From: Penium margaritaceum
Taxonomy: Eukaryota > Streptophyta > Zygnematophyceae > Desmidiales > Peniaceae
Direction: 5' to 3'
Assembly (NCBI GenBank): GCA_023375785.1
Contig: SZWC01001566.1
Location: forward strand, 25,694 to 89,693
DNA length: 64,000 bases
The notes beneath the pieces were generated by a model. It was given only the letters and a program-made list of their open reading frames with translations, was not told the origin of the DNA and did not search any database. A program made the position numbers and the translations under genes. This document shows, one piece after another, positions 8,407 to 20,165 of the stretch (position 1 is its first letter; each line of letters begins with the position of its first letter).

Positions 8407-10256
8407 ATGGAGGAGCAAAACGTGCGTATGCGCGCGAGCCCTGAAGCGGCAGCAAATGATGGCGTGGTAGAATATGGTGCATCTGGATCAACCCCCACGG
8501 CTTCGACGACCAATCCAGGCGCACACCCAAGAGCAGTGAACCAGCTGCCCCTATCGGCAGCCTCAATGACGGCGACAAGAACGAACAGGTGGCACAGGAC
8601 GACAGGCGCGGATCAACGAGGAACTGGCAAATCGAACCTCTGCGCTCAAGGGGTTCAACAACCATCTGCTCCAATAGCTCAACGTCACGATAAATGCTCT
8701 TCGCAACACAAGCGCACGAGACGTAGTGCTCGTCGAGAGAAATTCCCAACTCTCGAGCGAACCCAAAATTCCTCCGGCTCCACCAGAACCGAAAGTTCAC
8801 ATGTGGTTGACGAGTTTGGAGGTGTACTTTCTCCGGTGCTGGGATCAACGATGATCAGAAGATGATTGACCTCGTGGTCGCGCTTTTACTTGGCACGGCG
8901 CTAAGTTGATGGTCTGATTTGAAGACCATCCAACGGCAGCAGGAGACCGGCGGGGCATCATCAACGGCCAACGGTGCCCGTCTCACATCGCCGACCGCAG
9001 GTGTTGCACCCTTGGAGTAGATAAAACCACAGTGGCAAGACGCGCTAACGCCACCAACCGACTGGAACGAATTATCGCGCGCGCAATGCTCGCACGATTC
9101 GGACGGCTGAACAAAAGTGTGACGCACGGTACAAACTCCAGCGTCTCCGTTAATAATCAAGAGTGGCAGATTACACGCGGAGATTTTTGTGAGATCATCA
9201 CCGGAGCAGACATCGCCCCCGATGAACTCTATTTTCACTACAACAACGGCTTAAAGCGAGATATCCGGTGAGCAATTGCCATTTTGGGCATCCAGAATGA
9301 CTTGCCACGGATGATCGCAGCAGCAAAAAGGATTGACAACAATGACTACAACGCTTCGAACCACAACTCCCACGGTTGCCGTCCTCCCAACCACAATCAT
9401 TGTGGAAACACAAAAACCAGTCAGCGGACTCCTTGACTCCTATGGAAATGGACGTCGTCAACCAGAGAGATACGTGTACTTGCTACAACTACGGAAAAGT
9501 CAGACACATCGCTTGCAACTGTTGGAGCAAGCAACAGGCCAAAACGAGGGGACGTCGCAGGAAAAATGAGTTGGCAAACGGCAAAGGGCAGAATTGAAAG
9601 GCACAACTCTAGTCCAATCAGAGCGATCAGCGCCAAACGATCGCCTATATGAACGGCCTACATGCCCGCACAATATTTCTGAGATCTCAAAGTTTGATGA
9701 TGGGTACAAGGACGACCAACTGGCGATACTGCTAAGAGTCTAGCCTCCACGATGCAAGAGTCGCACAACGGTACCGACACTATTGCATGGAGAAGCTTCA
9801 CACAGCTTGGTGAGCAACAAAATTGTTCGCTATCGGGGTTTGCAGAACGGACCAGGGGTGTTTGAAGGAAAAATCGTTGACGGGAGATTGCAAGTATGGA
9901 GACTCCAAGAACCACTACGACTACAAGTGGGAGATCTACGGGATGTAACGGTCTGGAGGTTTTGTCCAATGAGCGATCCCAAAATCATCCTCAGACGAGA
10001 TTTCCTATACCAACACAATCCGCAGGTAGACGGAAAAAATGGTGACGTCTACGTGGAAATCGACGGTACCAAACGACAACTTCCGTGTGTAGGATGGAAG
10101 CCCACAGCGGAAACAACAGAGGTGGAAGCAACAGAGGAAGCTGCGGTAGCCGAGAAGCGACAACCAGTGCAGCGATATAGCTCAACGTGGCCATATACTG
10201 TATACGACGAGGAGCTCGTGCGTAGCTCATACATCTCGAGCCAATGGAAGAAGTAG
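8407..10256 (+). pseudogene. Gypsy-1 gag and protease, broken
   Basis: Gag starts near the ATG at 8407. The capsid part is recognisable around 9170-9330 (DELYFHYNNGLKRDIR, then LPRMIAAAKRID), matching Retrotrans_gag. A degenerate CCHC knuckle lies at 9481-9522 (CYNYGKVRHIACNC, family CYNCGKxGHIAxxC), in which a Cys has become Tyr. The aspartic protease follows at about 9777-9830 as LLHGEASHSLVS; the family has D-G/S-G-A-S here, so the catalytic Asp is now His. A conserved block then reads PMSDPKIILRRDFLYQHNP (about 9970-10023). Several frame changes and stops separate these pieces, including a TGA in the capsid motif where Arg is expected. Confidence 0.75.
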
Positions 10257-12141
10257 AAGTGGCAGTAGCTGAATTATCATTGGCCTCGTCGGCCTCATTG
10301 GCATCAACAAAGTTCGCGATCGTATATGAAGAGTTCGCACTTCTCATCCAGAAGTTTGAGAACGTCTTCCCCAATGGACTCCCAAGAACCCTACCTCAAC
10401 GAGACATCGACCATCACATCAAACTGAAGCCGGACAGCACACCCACAGTTTGAGGGGCCTATCGGATGAGCGATCACGAGCTGACCAAACTGAAAAAACA
10501 ACTCGACTAGATGCTCGTTCACGTGTTCATCCGCTTATCCACATCACCATACTCCGCACCAGTACCGTCCGTAAAAAAGGAAACTGTGAAATGCAGTAGT
10601 GCGTGGACTACCGGGCATTGAACGATGTCACCATCAAGAACTGCTACCCTATTCCTCAAACTGACGATGTTTTTGACCAACTCTGAGTTACTCGAATTTT
10701 CAGGAAAATCAACGTGCGTAGCGGTTATCACCAGATACGCGTGGCAGACGCTGACATCGGGAAGACGGCGTTTTGAACTCGATACAGGCATTTTGAGTTT
10801 ATGATAATGTCGTTTGGTCTGTTGAATGCCCAGAAAACGTCTATGGCGGCAATGAACAACAGGTGAGGCTGGGTGTCGTTGAAGTTGGTCGTTGGACTCC
10901 TCAACAATCGATTTCAGCGATGACCATAACCTCCTGTGCGCGTGGCTTTAGCCTTACAGTTGTGTAGGTTGTGTAGCTTGGCACTCAACGTCAATCCGTC
11001 CGGATAAGCTCAAGGCTTCCCTCCTCCAACAATCCTAGCGGGCACCACACAGAACACGGATGACTGAATGGAATCGGCCCAACAATCCCCGTCTCCACCA
11101 ATCATGTGCGAACATCAATAGTTGGAACCTCGACATGCGTCTGCATTCGGGAAGAGACGCTCCGGATCTGAATGGCTGCGCTTGTCTTCTGACCAGTAAT
11201 GATGATGATTGCTAGGCGGCCCGCATTTCGTGGAATCCACATGTCCTTCAAAAAAATGTGCAACGAACTATCCGATAACGTCCAACGACCGATTTCAACG
11301 ACACCCAGCCTCACCCAACAAATTCCGCCCATACCTCAACGATTTCTTCGAGGTGTACCTCGACGACATTCTAGTGTACAACCGCACCTTAGAGGAGCTC
11401 GATGTACATCTTTGAAAAGTTCTCAAAGTTCAAAAATGAAAGATTTTTTTTCGTAGAACTCTCAACGTGCAACTTCGGTTGCCATTCTATCGAGTTTTTA
11501 GATCACGTCATCAACAGTGGACGGATTACCATGGATAAAAAAAAAATGCAGCATTCGCTGATTGGCCGACTAACGTTTGACAAATTCAGGTATTCCTTAG
11601 CTTTTGCAGTTACTACCGGTGCTTTGTACGGGATTACGCCCAAGTGTTAGCGCCTCTTTCTGACCTCACTCAAAAAGAAAACGAGTGGCGGTGGGAAGAC
11701 ATCGAACAAGAAGAGTTTACTACTTTGCGGAATGCTCTGACCTTGGCGCCAGCCCTACGATTAGCCGATCCAACAATTGACTATGAAATGGCCACAGCTA
11801 CGTCAGACCGAGCCATCGGCGCAATCCTTCTGCAAGACCACAGTAACGGCGAGCAACTGGTCGCCTAAGTGTCTCGAAAACTGCAAGGACCGGAACTCAA
11901 CCACGCAGTACACGAAAAAGAAATGATGGCGGTTGTACATGCATTCAAGACATGGCTGTGTTACCTGCAGTGCCGCACATACATCATACGCACCAACCAC
12001 CATGTGTTGAAATATATGAAAGCGCAGCCGAATCATAGTCGACGTCAAACCCGATGGATGGTGTTCCTTGAATCCAGGTTCGGCTATGACATTGAGTACC
12101 GGCCATGCAAAATCAACCCGGAGGATGCACTCAGCCGCTGA
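10244..12141 (+). pseudogene. Gypsy-1 reverse transcriptase and RNase H, broken, MITE-interrupted
   Basis: RT begins in a frame with YRMSDHELTKLKKQLD (about 10457-10506) and continues through CVDYRALND, NCYPIPQTDDVFDQL and YRHFEFMIMSFGLLNA to 10861. There the 454-bp TIR element interrupts it, and RT resumes at 11321 with FRPYLNDFFEVYLDDILVY, so the YLDD active site is intact. RNase H at about 11644-12141 includes ELNHAVHEKEMMAVVHA and ends DALSR. Stops include TGA at 10774 (family TAFRTRYG) and 12139 (family DALSRR), both where Arg is expected, and TAG at about 10508. One-base frame changes occur near 10585 and 11440. Confidence 0.8.
10862..11315. mobile_element. 454-bp non-autonomous TIR element (MITE) inside Gypsy-1 RT
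   Basis: 36-bp terminal inverted repeats at 10862-10897 and 11280-11315 begin GGTGAGGCTGGGTGTCG and differ at two positions. The 5-bp sequence CAACA flanks both sides (10857-10861 and 11316-11320). Removing the element with one CAACA restores the RT reading across the site (MNNKFRPYL), strong evidence for a clean insertion. The 454 bp hold no open frame of note. A 5-bp target duplication with GGTGAG ends does not obviously match hAT, Mutator, CACTA, Tc1 or PIF elements, so the superfamily is left open. Confidence 0.88.
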
Positions 12142-13617
12142 CCAGATTTAATGGCTGAGGTGGCAACGCTACGGCTGCAGCGAGATCCCTATCTCGAGCG
12201 GCTGTTCACACGAGGCTACCACCAGCACGGTGGATATGACAAGGCGAAATTCTAGTACGACACACCCTATTGGCAATGGTGATTCACTCGCCAGGTGGTC
12301 ATTCCCCCAAACCACGACCTTCGCCGCATGCTGCTTGAAGAAGGCCACGACACAGGACCAAGTGAACACTTCAAAGAGGACAAGATGTTGAAGAAGTGGG
12401 CAAAAAACTATTGGTGGGATAAAATGCAATCCAACGTGGCCTACTTCTACAAGTCTTGCGACACTTTTCAGTAACAAAAATCTCGTCGCACGTAGCCACC
12501 CTAACTCCTACAGCCGCTCCCCATTCCAACAGAACCGTGGATGGATATCTCCATGGGATTCATCCCAAGATTACCGATCACACCTGAGGGACATGACGCA
12601 ATCCTCGTAGTTGTCGACAATTTTTCAAAACTGTCCCACTTCATCCCGACAACGACCACAATCACCGCCGAGGGAACAGCACGAATGTTTTTGAACAACA
12701 TTGTGCGGTTACACGTTGTACCGAGAACCATCACAAGGGACATAGACCGCTGATTCACCAGCCGTTTTTGGCGTGAATTGATGACTCTCTACGGTAGTAG
12801 AATTCAACTTTCAACGGTGTTTCATCCTCAAACCGACGGTCAAACTAAGCAAACAAACCAGACGCTTGAACAACTTCTCCGAACACTATGAAAACCTCAA
12901 GGGACGGATTGGACACAAAAACTCCCGACCTCTGAAAATGCATATGATATGGTAGTTTCCACCGCAACAGGAAAAACTCCGTTTGAAGTGGTGTATGGCA
13001 AACTTCCTGCCACACCACCCAGACTCCAAAGTTGCAGCAACATCCCCGCGGTCGACATTCAATGCCGAGACTTCTGGGATGAAACACAACAAATCCTTGC
13101 AAAAACACAAGCAGTGACAAAACGAGCAACTGACCGACATTACAACAGCGACGTTCTTGCTGTTGGTGACAAAGTCCTTCTCAGCCCGGCCAACATCAAA
13201 CTCCTGGAAACCGATTGTTCAAAGCTCAAACCCCGATGGTTGGGACCATTCAAGATTGAGCGCATGATAACCTCCGTGGTTACGTGACTCAAAGTCCCCG
13301 ACACTATGCGAGTTCATCCGGTGTTCCATGTCGACAGACTCAAGTACTACCGAGACCCCGGAGAGAACTTCCCCGGCAGGGACGTTCCTCCTCCTCCTCC
13401 ATTCCAAGTAGACGAGGACACAGAGTACGTCATCAAGGACATCCTCAGCCATCGACAATGAGGCAAAACGAAAGAATATCTTATCATGTAGCACGTCCAT
13501 GTTGCCGTGCATAACAGTTGGGAACCATACGACAACCTCGGAGATGTCAATCACCTAATCAACGGCTACTACCGCTGTCACCAGGCCACATCTATACCCG
13601 CGCCGGGACGTCATAAG
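12142..13617 (+). pseudogene. Gypsy-1 integrase and chromodomain, broken
   Basis: The zinc-binding and linker part (HFKEDKMLKKWAKNYWWDKM, about 12367-12426) leads to the catalytic core: WMDISMGFI (12538; Asp), TRDIDR-stop-FTSRFW (about 12735-12771; Asp) and QTDGQTKQTNQTLEQLL (about 12829). There the expected catalytic Glu of TER is Lys, a G-to-A type change. A GPY-like region precedes MRVHPVFHVDRLKYYRDP (about 13307). A chromodomain follows at about 13409-13565 (DTEYVIKDILSHRQ ... HNSWEPYDN). TGA codons at 12751, 13285 and about 13459 fall where the family has Arg. The chromodomain is thought to steer insertion into heterochromatin. Confidence 0.82.
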
Positions 13618-13635
13618 TGAAGGGGGGGGGGGAAG

Positions 13636-14185
13636 TGTTATGTACCAGATGTACACGAGTCCCTAATACTTTTCATTGGGCATTTCTGTTATCACACAAA
13701 CAGTCCATCGCGTTGCGAGACCGCAACATTCACTCCGACGGTCGAGGACGGACTGGCCAACTGCCCTCGCCCTGACTGAATCTTCCTAAACATTCTGACA
13801 ACTTTCACCACTCTCGCAAAACTACAACAGAAGTATCACAGCCTTTCGGTTGACTTCTCGATACACCGAGACGAATCTGGGTTTATAAATATGCATCTCG
13901 TATCTTCACCAACGATTCTCAAAGACCCCCCATTTCTCGACTGACCTTCTCAAATCCGACCATTCACGACGCAACTCCGCATGCGTTGCGCGACAATCGA
14001 CCCAACGACCCCGACTATGTCTCGTTTGTAACTCGACACTTGTATGTATATGTTCGATCATTTCAACACTTGTCATCGAAGTACACATACTGCTATCATA
14101 AACTGCTCAAGTGTCCCAAATTCTATACCGTGATGTGCCTCACAACTTCTACCTGTACATCATCTACGCTTTGTTCGACATAACA
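13636..14185 (+). repeat. Gypsy-1 3' LTR
   Basis: It begins TGTTATGTAC directly after the purine tract AAGGGGGGGGGGGAAG-like sequence (13619-13635) and ends GACATAACA, so the ends are the inverted repeat TGTTAT/ATAACA. It is 550 bp. A TATAAATA box lies near 13883. Confidence 0.85.
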
Positions 14186-14702
14186 ATGAGGTGCAAGAAA
14201 AAGATGATTTGAGGATATGGCAAAAAAGGGTGACTTGTGTTAAACACTAAGTGTACTTCCATGACAAGTGTTCAGTGAGTTGAGCACATACATACAATGC
14301 GGATAATAGGAATTGTGCATGTGTTGCGTACTCGGCGCTCGAGTCGGGTGACGCGTGCGAGGTCACGCCATGAGTGGCTGCTTCAGAAACCTCCGCCTAC
14401 AAGTCAGGGGGCTTCGAGAACATTGACGCACACCAATGTAAAGGTCTATCGCCACCGAGAAGTCTATCGAACAACATCAAAACATCCATATAGTTTGCGA
14501 CACTTCCGCCGACCTTTCTAGAAGGTGGTTGAAGTTGCCAAGAACATCTGAAACAGAATCCCGGAGGCCGGGGCTGTTGGTCGAAATTCCCTCCGTCGAA
14601 TAGCGTAAAGATCCTAAAGTTGGAGTGTGATGGGCCATGAATGTAATGACAAAAGTTCCCACTCGTGGATTTCAGACAATCGTGTGCGTCAAGGATGTAG
14701 AA
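14186..14702 (-). repeat. Gypsy-2 3' LTR (end truncated)
   Basis: Aligns with 19660-20165. The 35 bp matching 19625-19659 are missing at the Gypsy-1 junction. The polypurine tract (minus strand AAGGGGGGAA) lies at about 14704-14716. Confidence 0.75.
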
Positions 14703-14759
14703 ATTCCCCCCTTAGGTCGCGACGTCTTGGCGCGTTAGCAGACAAGCTGATGACGACGA

Positions 14760-16080
14760 TAGTGGCCGTCGATTAGGTGATCAACATCTCAAAGGTTGTC
14801 GTAGGGCTCCTCAGTTGCTTTTCCACGATGTCAATGTACGAGGATGTCTTCAATCACGTACTCCGCATCCCTGTCAACTTGAACACAAGGTGGTGAAGCA
14901 ACGTCCCTATGGGGAAATTTCATACAGGGGTCATGGTAGTGTTTGAGCTTGATCATGTAGATTACAGGATGAATCGCCATGCTGTGACGTAGGCAAAGTC
15001 CAGCTACGGCAGGGGTTTGCATTTTGTTCAATATGAAATGGTCGTAACTCGTGAGATTTGAGCTTAGCTGAGTCATGTCCTCGGATTTTGATGTTCTCGG
15101 AGTTGAGGAAACGATCACGAGCGCTGAACACGTAGTCGTTGCGATGTCGGTCGGCCGCTCACTTCATTGCTGTTTTTCTCTTCACAAGGGTCTGCCGTGT
15201 TTCCTCCCAAACCTTTGTGAAGTCCCTGTTGTGGATATCAACCGTGGAAATGTTACTCTGACTCTGCAAGCCTACTGGTATGGCGGGGAATTTGCCGTAC
15301 AACTTTTCGGAAGGAGCTTTACCCATTGCAGTGGAAGTGGCAGAGTTATACACGAGTTTTGCGGCCGAAAATTAAGCTGCCCAATCAGTGCCGTGTGGCT
15401 TGCATAATGTACGGAGAAATTGTTTGAGCATCTCATTGGTCCGCTCTCTTAACTTGTTGGTTTGAGGATAGAATGCGTTGATAGCTGGATCCGAATACCA
15501 TAACACATCATCTGTTCATGCCAAAAATGGCTTGTGAAGCATCCGTCTCTATCGCTGATGATGGCACGCGGCACGCCATGCAGCCGTAAGATTTGGTTTA
15601 GAAACAGTCATGGTAATCTTTCAGCAGTGACGGTGGTCCTTGTCGGGATGAAGTGCAACATTTTTCAAAAATATTTCCACCACAACCAAGATGGCATCCT
15701 AACCCTCAGCAGTGGCAGGTAGTCTCGTCACGAAGTCCATGCTGATGTCGGCCCATGGTTCCGTTGGAACAGGTAAGGGTTGGAGTAGACTGGGCAGCTT
15801 CGTGCGACAAGATTTTGTCTCTGATAGGTGTCACATGATTTGCAGAAGGCTGACACGTTGGTCTCCATCTTGTCCCACTAATAATGTTTTGCAAGATTCT
15901 TGAGCGTCTTGTCCTCGTCGAGATTTCTGCTTGGACCGGCGTCATGGCATTCTTCTGAAAGCATTCTTCGTAGCTCCTCTTTTGGTGGAACGACGACTTG
16001 ACGAGTGAATCAACGTTGCTATTAGGGGTCGTCGAACCATAACTTGGCATTTTTGTACCCGTCAAACTCCTCGTCATCCT
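14760..16080 (-). pseudogene. Gypsy-2 integrase and chromodomain remnants
   Basis: Minus-strand fragments in shifting frames. The chromodomain end reads EPYDNL-stop-DVDHLIDGH (about 14765-14815), parallel to Gypsy-1's EPYDNLGDVNHLINGYY. LLSTENIKIRG-type sequence lies near 15100. An integrase core region with RLHGVPRAIISDRDGCFTSH is at about 15505-15600, and the zinc-binding region is at about 15850-16080. Several indels and stops; no continuous frame. Confidence 0.7.
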
Positions 16081-16236
16081 TCACGAACAGCCTCGTGAGG
16101 TACGGGTCTCGTTCAAAGAGCAACGTGTTGATCTCGGCCATCAAGTCTGGTCGCCGACTCAGAGCATCCGCTACATTAGTTTTCCAGGCCGGTACTTGAT
16201 GTCGTTGTTGAAGTTAGGCTCAAGGAACTCCATCCA

Positions 16237-17300
16237 TTAAGTTTGTCGACGGCTCAGATTTGGTTGAGCCTTGAGATGTTTTTGCACGTGTTGGTTGGTG
16301 CCAATGTTGCATCGTTGGCATTCTAGATAGCACCGCCACATTTTTAACGTGTGCATGACTGCGAGCATTTCTTTCTCATGCACTGCGTAGTTGAGCTCCG
16401 GCCCATGCAATTTGCTCAACATACGCAACCAGTTGTTCTCCACCGTTGTTCCTTTGGAAGAGAACAGTTAGGATGGTTCGGTCGGAGGCGTCGGTGGCCA
16501 TGATGTAGACCACCCCTGGATCTACCAATCATAATTCTGGCCCTGAGATTATAGCATTTCTCAAAGAGGTGAATGTTTCTTGTTCGTTGTTCTCCCAATT
16601 CCATTCGATAGTTTTTTTTACTGAGATCAGAGAGAGGCGCTAACACCCGAGCGTATTCCACTATGGATCAAAGATAGTAGTTGCAGAAGCCCAAAAACAC
16701 TTGGACGTCCTGATTGTTTTTGGACGTCTTCCAATTAACGACCGCTTCCACCTTTTTGGGTCAGTGGTGATCTGTGCAATGCCGATGATGTGGCCAAGAA
16801 ACTCGATCAAACAGCGACCGAAATCACACTTCAAGAATTCTCCAAAATATTTCTTTCTTTGAAAAAAAATTAGATTTTTTTGGAGAGGTCCATTGTGCTT
16901 ATCCGGGAAACGGCTGTACTTTAGGATGTCGTCGAGGTACACGATGACAAATTCATCAAGATACATGCAAAATATATTGATGATTGACGCCATAAATACT
17001 GTTTGGAAGTTTTGGAGTCAAAACGGCATAGCCGTGAACTTGAAGTGCCTATTCATGGTGTAGAATGTTGTCCTCTTAATAACCTTGTAAGATACATGAA
17101 TCTGATGTCAGTCTTTGGGTATGTCAGTTTTGCTAAAAATTTGGGCCCCTCAGAGTTGGTCAAAAAGTTCAACTGCTCGCGAAGGGGGGTAACAGTTTTT
17201 TATGGTGATGTTGTTTCATGCTTGGTAATACATGCACATCCACATCTAGTTTTTCTTTTTCACAAAAGTTACATCTGCCTCATATGGTGACGTAGAAGGT
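16237..17300 (-). pseudogene. Gypsy-2 RT and RNase H remnants
   Basis: RT is best seen at 16661-16993: EFVIVYLDDILKYSR with intact YLDD (about 16925-16950), then IEFLGHIIG. RNase H continues leftward, with ELNYAVHEKEMLAVMHTLK at about 16340-16400 and LKAQPNLSRRQT (16237-16275). These motifs closely parallel Gypsy-1 (ELNHAVHEKEMMAVVHAFK), showing kinship. Frames are broken by indels. Confidence 0.75.
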
Positions 17301-17434
17301 CTGATAAACTCGTGACCAAACATCTCGTCGAGGTGCTTCTTAAGTCTGGTCAACTCATGATTGCTCATCCAATAGGTCCACTTTACCGTCAGTCTATAGC
17401 CCAGCTTGATGTCTATTTCAAGGTCGGTATTTTG

Positions 17435-18930
17435 CTATGGAGGAAGCTCTTGGGATAGTTCATCAGGAAAAACCCCTTTGAACTCCTCAATGAGTGTTGT
17501 AAACTCCTTCAGTATTGCTACAAACTTCTCAGATGTCGATGTTGTCCTTGCCGTCTTGGTAGCTGTGGTTTCTCCCATCTTCCTTACCTCCATGTGGACT
17601 GGCCATGCTGAACTCCACATTTTACGTCCCTCTTGGTCATGTCCAAAGATATCGGTTGGCGCTTTGTGGCTGCCGTAACTTCCTCTGTTGCTTCCACCTC
17701 TTTTACTTCTCATAACCACCGTTGCGTTGTGGGTCGCTCGACCAGAGGCAGATGTCATTTTTTTCCGGCGATGCTAGAGTAAAGCAATCCGCTGGTTTAG
17801 TCCACTTGCAAATTGTGTCTGTATAAGAAACATTGTCCAAGGATGATTTTGTGGTTTCTCATTGAGTAAGTTCTCTACATTATCACGTTGTGCAACTCTC
17901 CGTTATGTACTCGGAGTGGTTTGTAGAATTGAACCACAAGTGACGGATTTCCCTTCAAACACTCCTGGTTTGGTCTACAACCCAGCTTCCAAACCATGTT
18001 GTTGCTTTTAAACATCTGAGAAGCTCCTCCATCCACTAGTGCCAGTACCATTCTCTCACTCTTACAACCCCTCGGTTGTACTTGTAACAGTATCACTGGT
18101 TGGTCGTCCACATGTCTCGCATAAAACTTTGTGATTTCAGGAACCCTTGTCTGTGGCGACGTAAGCCGCTCAAACGAGCGATCGGTTGACGCCGAATTTT
18201 TGGACCGGACCAAAGTCTCACTGTCTACTCTTTCCCTTTGCCGTTTCTCGACTCCTCATGTTTCTCTGCCACTTCCGTACCTTTTTTTTCTGATGCGGTT
18301 TTCGACAGTCACGCGAAACATGACCCGGCTTCCTTCAACTCCAACAGAGTCGTTGATCACGTTCATCGACAGCCTCAATCTCCAACAGAGACAAGGTCTC
18401 TGTTAGCTGCAAATTTCCTCTGCCACAATTAAGTCGTGGCTTTGGGGTTCCCAGTCGTTGGTTTCCTGTATCCGAGCATTGTAATTGGTGCTGTCGATGC
18501 GGTCGGCTGCTATGATCATTCACTGATTCTTGATGCTGAAGATGGCAATTCTCACCATATATCTTGCTTTAGGCCATTGTTATAGTAGAAACATAGTTTG
18601 TTGCGGGCAAGGTCACTACAGGTGATGATTCTGTTGAAACTCTGAATGTAGTCCGACATGTTGTAGTGAAAACGCTGATGTTGGAGTCTGTATCATGCGT
18701 CAGACTTCTCATTCAACCTCCAAAAATGAGTTAGAGTAACGTCCGTAAATTTGCTTGATGTTTCCGGTGGCGTGAGAGAGTTGTGCCACGTTGGATAAAT
18801 CAAGAGGTAGTACGCCTGCAGTCAACGATGTGAGAGCGGTCACGTGAGCCTTTGACCTTGCTCCGCAGGTCTCTTGTTGCCGTTGGATGGTCTTTACATC
18901 AGACCACCAACTTAAAGGTGTGACACACAA
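17435..18930 (-). pseudogene. Gypsy-2 gag and protease remnants
   Basis: The protease is at about 17875-18213 on the minus strand: VLALVDGGASQMF carries the D-x-G-A-S active site, followed by VVQFYKPLRVHNGELHNVIM. Gag fragments lie to the right (18335-19014), with ADVKTIQRQQETCG-like sequence and a poor zinc-knuckle remnant. The linker to RT at 17435-17758 is Lys/Thr-rich. The leader is at 19015-19610. Confidence 0.6.
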
Positions 18931-19624
18931 AATCGAGGCCTCAAGGTCAATTTTCTCCTTGTCATTGTTCACCACAAGAACGGTGTAGTATACTACCAAA
19001 CTCATCATCCACATCCTGACTGTTGGTCACTTAGAGTTCACGGGATCAAACGGCTAGAGAGATGCCCATAAAATCTGGGGTTCACTCGAGAGTTCCAATA
19101 TCTTCTTGGTGAGAACTACTTCGCGTGCACGAGAAATCCAAGCTCCTCCATTGCCATGTTTAGTTTTTGGAGCAGATGGGTATTGAGTCTCTCGAGTCCT
19201 CTCGAGTCCTGACAGCTTCTAGTAGAATTGTTTATTGATTCGCTCTTGTCTGCCGGTGCCTCCCATCATTCCAAGTGTCGAATCGACGAGCAGCGAAGGA
19301 GGCAAAGGATTCGCCGAGCACAAGGGGTCCGCCACCGGGTTGGCCGTTGGGTTCTTCACTGATGTACCATTTGTATTGAAGGTTGCTATTGCTAGCTGGC
19401 TCGCCTGGAGTGCATCGGTGTTTGCGTGTTGCTGACCCTCCATCGTCGGAGTACTCGCCAGGGACTGTTTCTTGTCGTCAGTTGCCCTCACTTTGTTCAC
19501 TGTTGTTTTCATAAAGTCTGCAATCTTCTGAATGGTAGAGATGTGTTGAAGACTTGTATAAGGTGTTTTCCAGGTAGTTCATGTGCCGGTTGCACCTCCA
19601 GTACCACTACGCTCTAATACCAAG

Positions 19625-20165
19625 TGTTACATTGAGCGGAGCGTAGGTGGTTCACGGGGATGAGGTGCGGGAAAAAAGATGATTTGAGGATTTGGTATGA
19701 TGGATAATTTGTATTAAGCAGTACATGTACTTTGATGACTAGTTTCGAGTGGGTAGAGCACACATATACGATGAGAATGATAAAATGTTGGGTCCTTGGT
19801 GCTCTAGCCGAGCAACACGTATGAGGTTGCGCCTGAATGGCTGCTTCAAAGGGCTTCACCAAGAAGTGAGAGGGCTTCAACAATATCCAGGCACATATTT
19901 GCAAAAGTCTAGCAGCGTTGAGAAGTCAACTGAAGAATATCAAAACATCGATGTAGTTCATGGAAATTATGTCGACCATTCTAGAATGTAGTCAAGGCTT
20001 TCATTTACTTCTGGAACAGAAGTCCGGAGGCTGGGACAGTTGCCCAAAATGCCCTCAACGGAACGTCGTAAGAATCCTGAAGTCCGCACGCGGTGGGCCA
20101 TGAATGTAATGACAAGAATGCCCACTTGCGGACTTTAGGGACTCGTGTAAGTCAGGGAAGTAACT
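19625..20165 (-). repeat. Gypsy-2 5' LTR
   Basis: On the plus strand it starts TGTTAC two bases after the PBS complement (19611-19622) and ends GTAACT (about 20160-20165), a TGTTAC/GTAAC inverted pair. It pairs with 14186-14702. Confidence 0.8.

Larger units (their letters stand above)
8075..14185 (+). mobile_element. Gypsy-1: Ty3/gypsy chromovirus, degraded, 5' LTR truncated
   Basis: Order on the plus strand: LTR fragment, PBS (8227), gag, protease, RT, RNase H, integrase, chromodomain, polypurine tract (13619-13635), 3' LTR (13636-14185). The 5' LTR keeps only its last 130-150 bp, which match the end of the 3' LTR. RT is interrupted by a 454-bp MITE. There are many in-frame stops, most often TGA at positions where the family has Arg, plus a few indels. 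Confidence 0.88.
14186..20165 (-). mobile_element. Gypsy-2: Ty3/gypsy chromovirus, degraded, minus strand
   Basis: LTRs at 14186-14702 and 19625-20165 match along most of their length (shared GATGATTTGAGGAT, GGGCCATGAATGTAATGACA). The PBS complement GCTCTAATACCA is at 19611-19622. Coding remnants run leftward: gag, protease, RT, RNase H, integrase, chromodomain. LTR and PBS ends resemble Gypsy-1, so the two belong to related families. It abuts Gypsy-1 tail-to-tail, and its 3' LTR lacks the last 35 or so bases at that junction. Confidence 0.85.
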
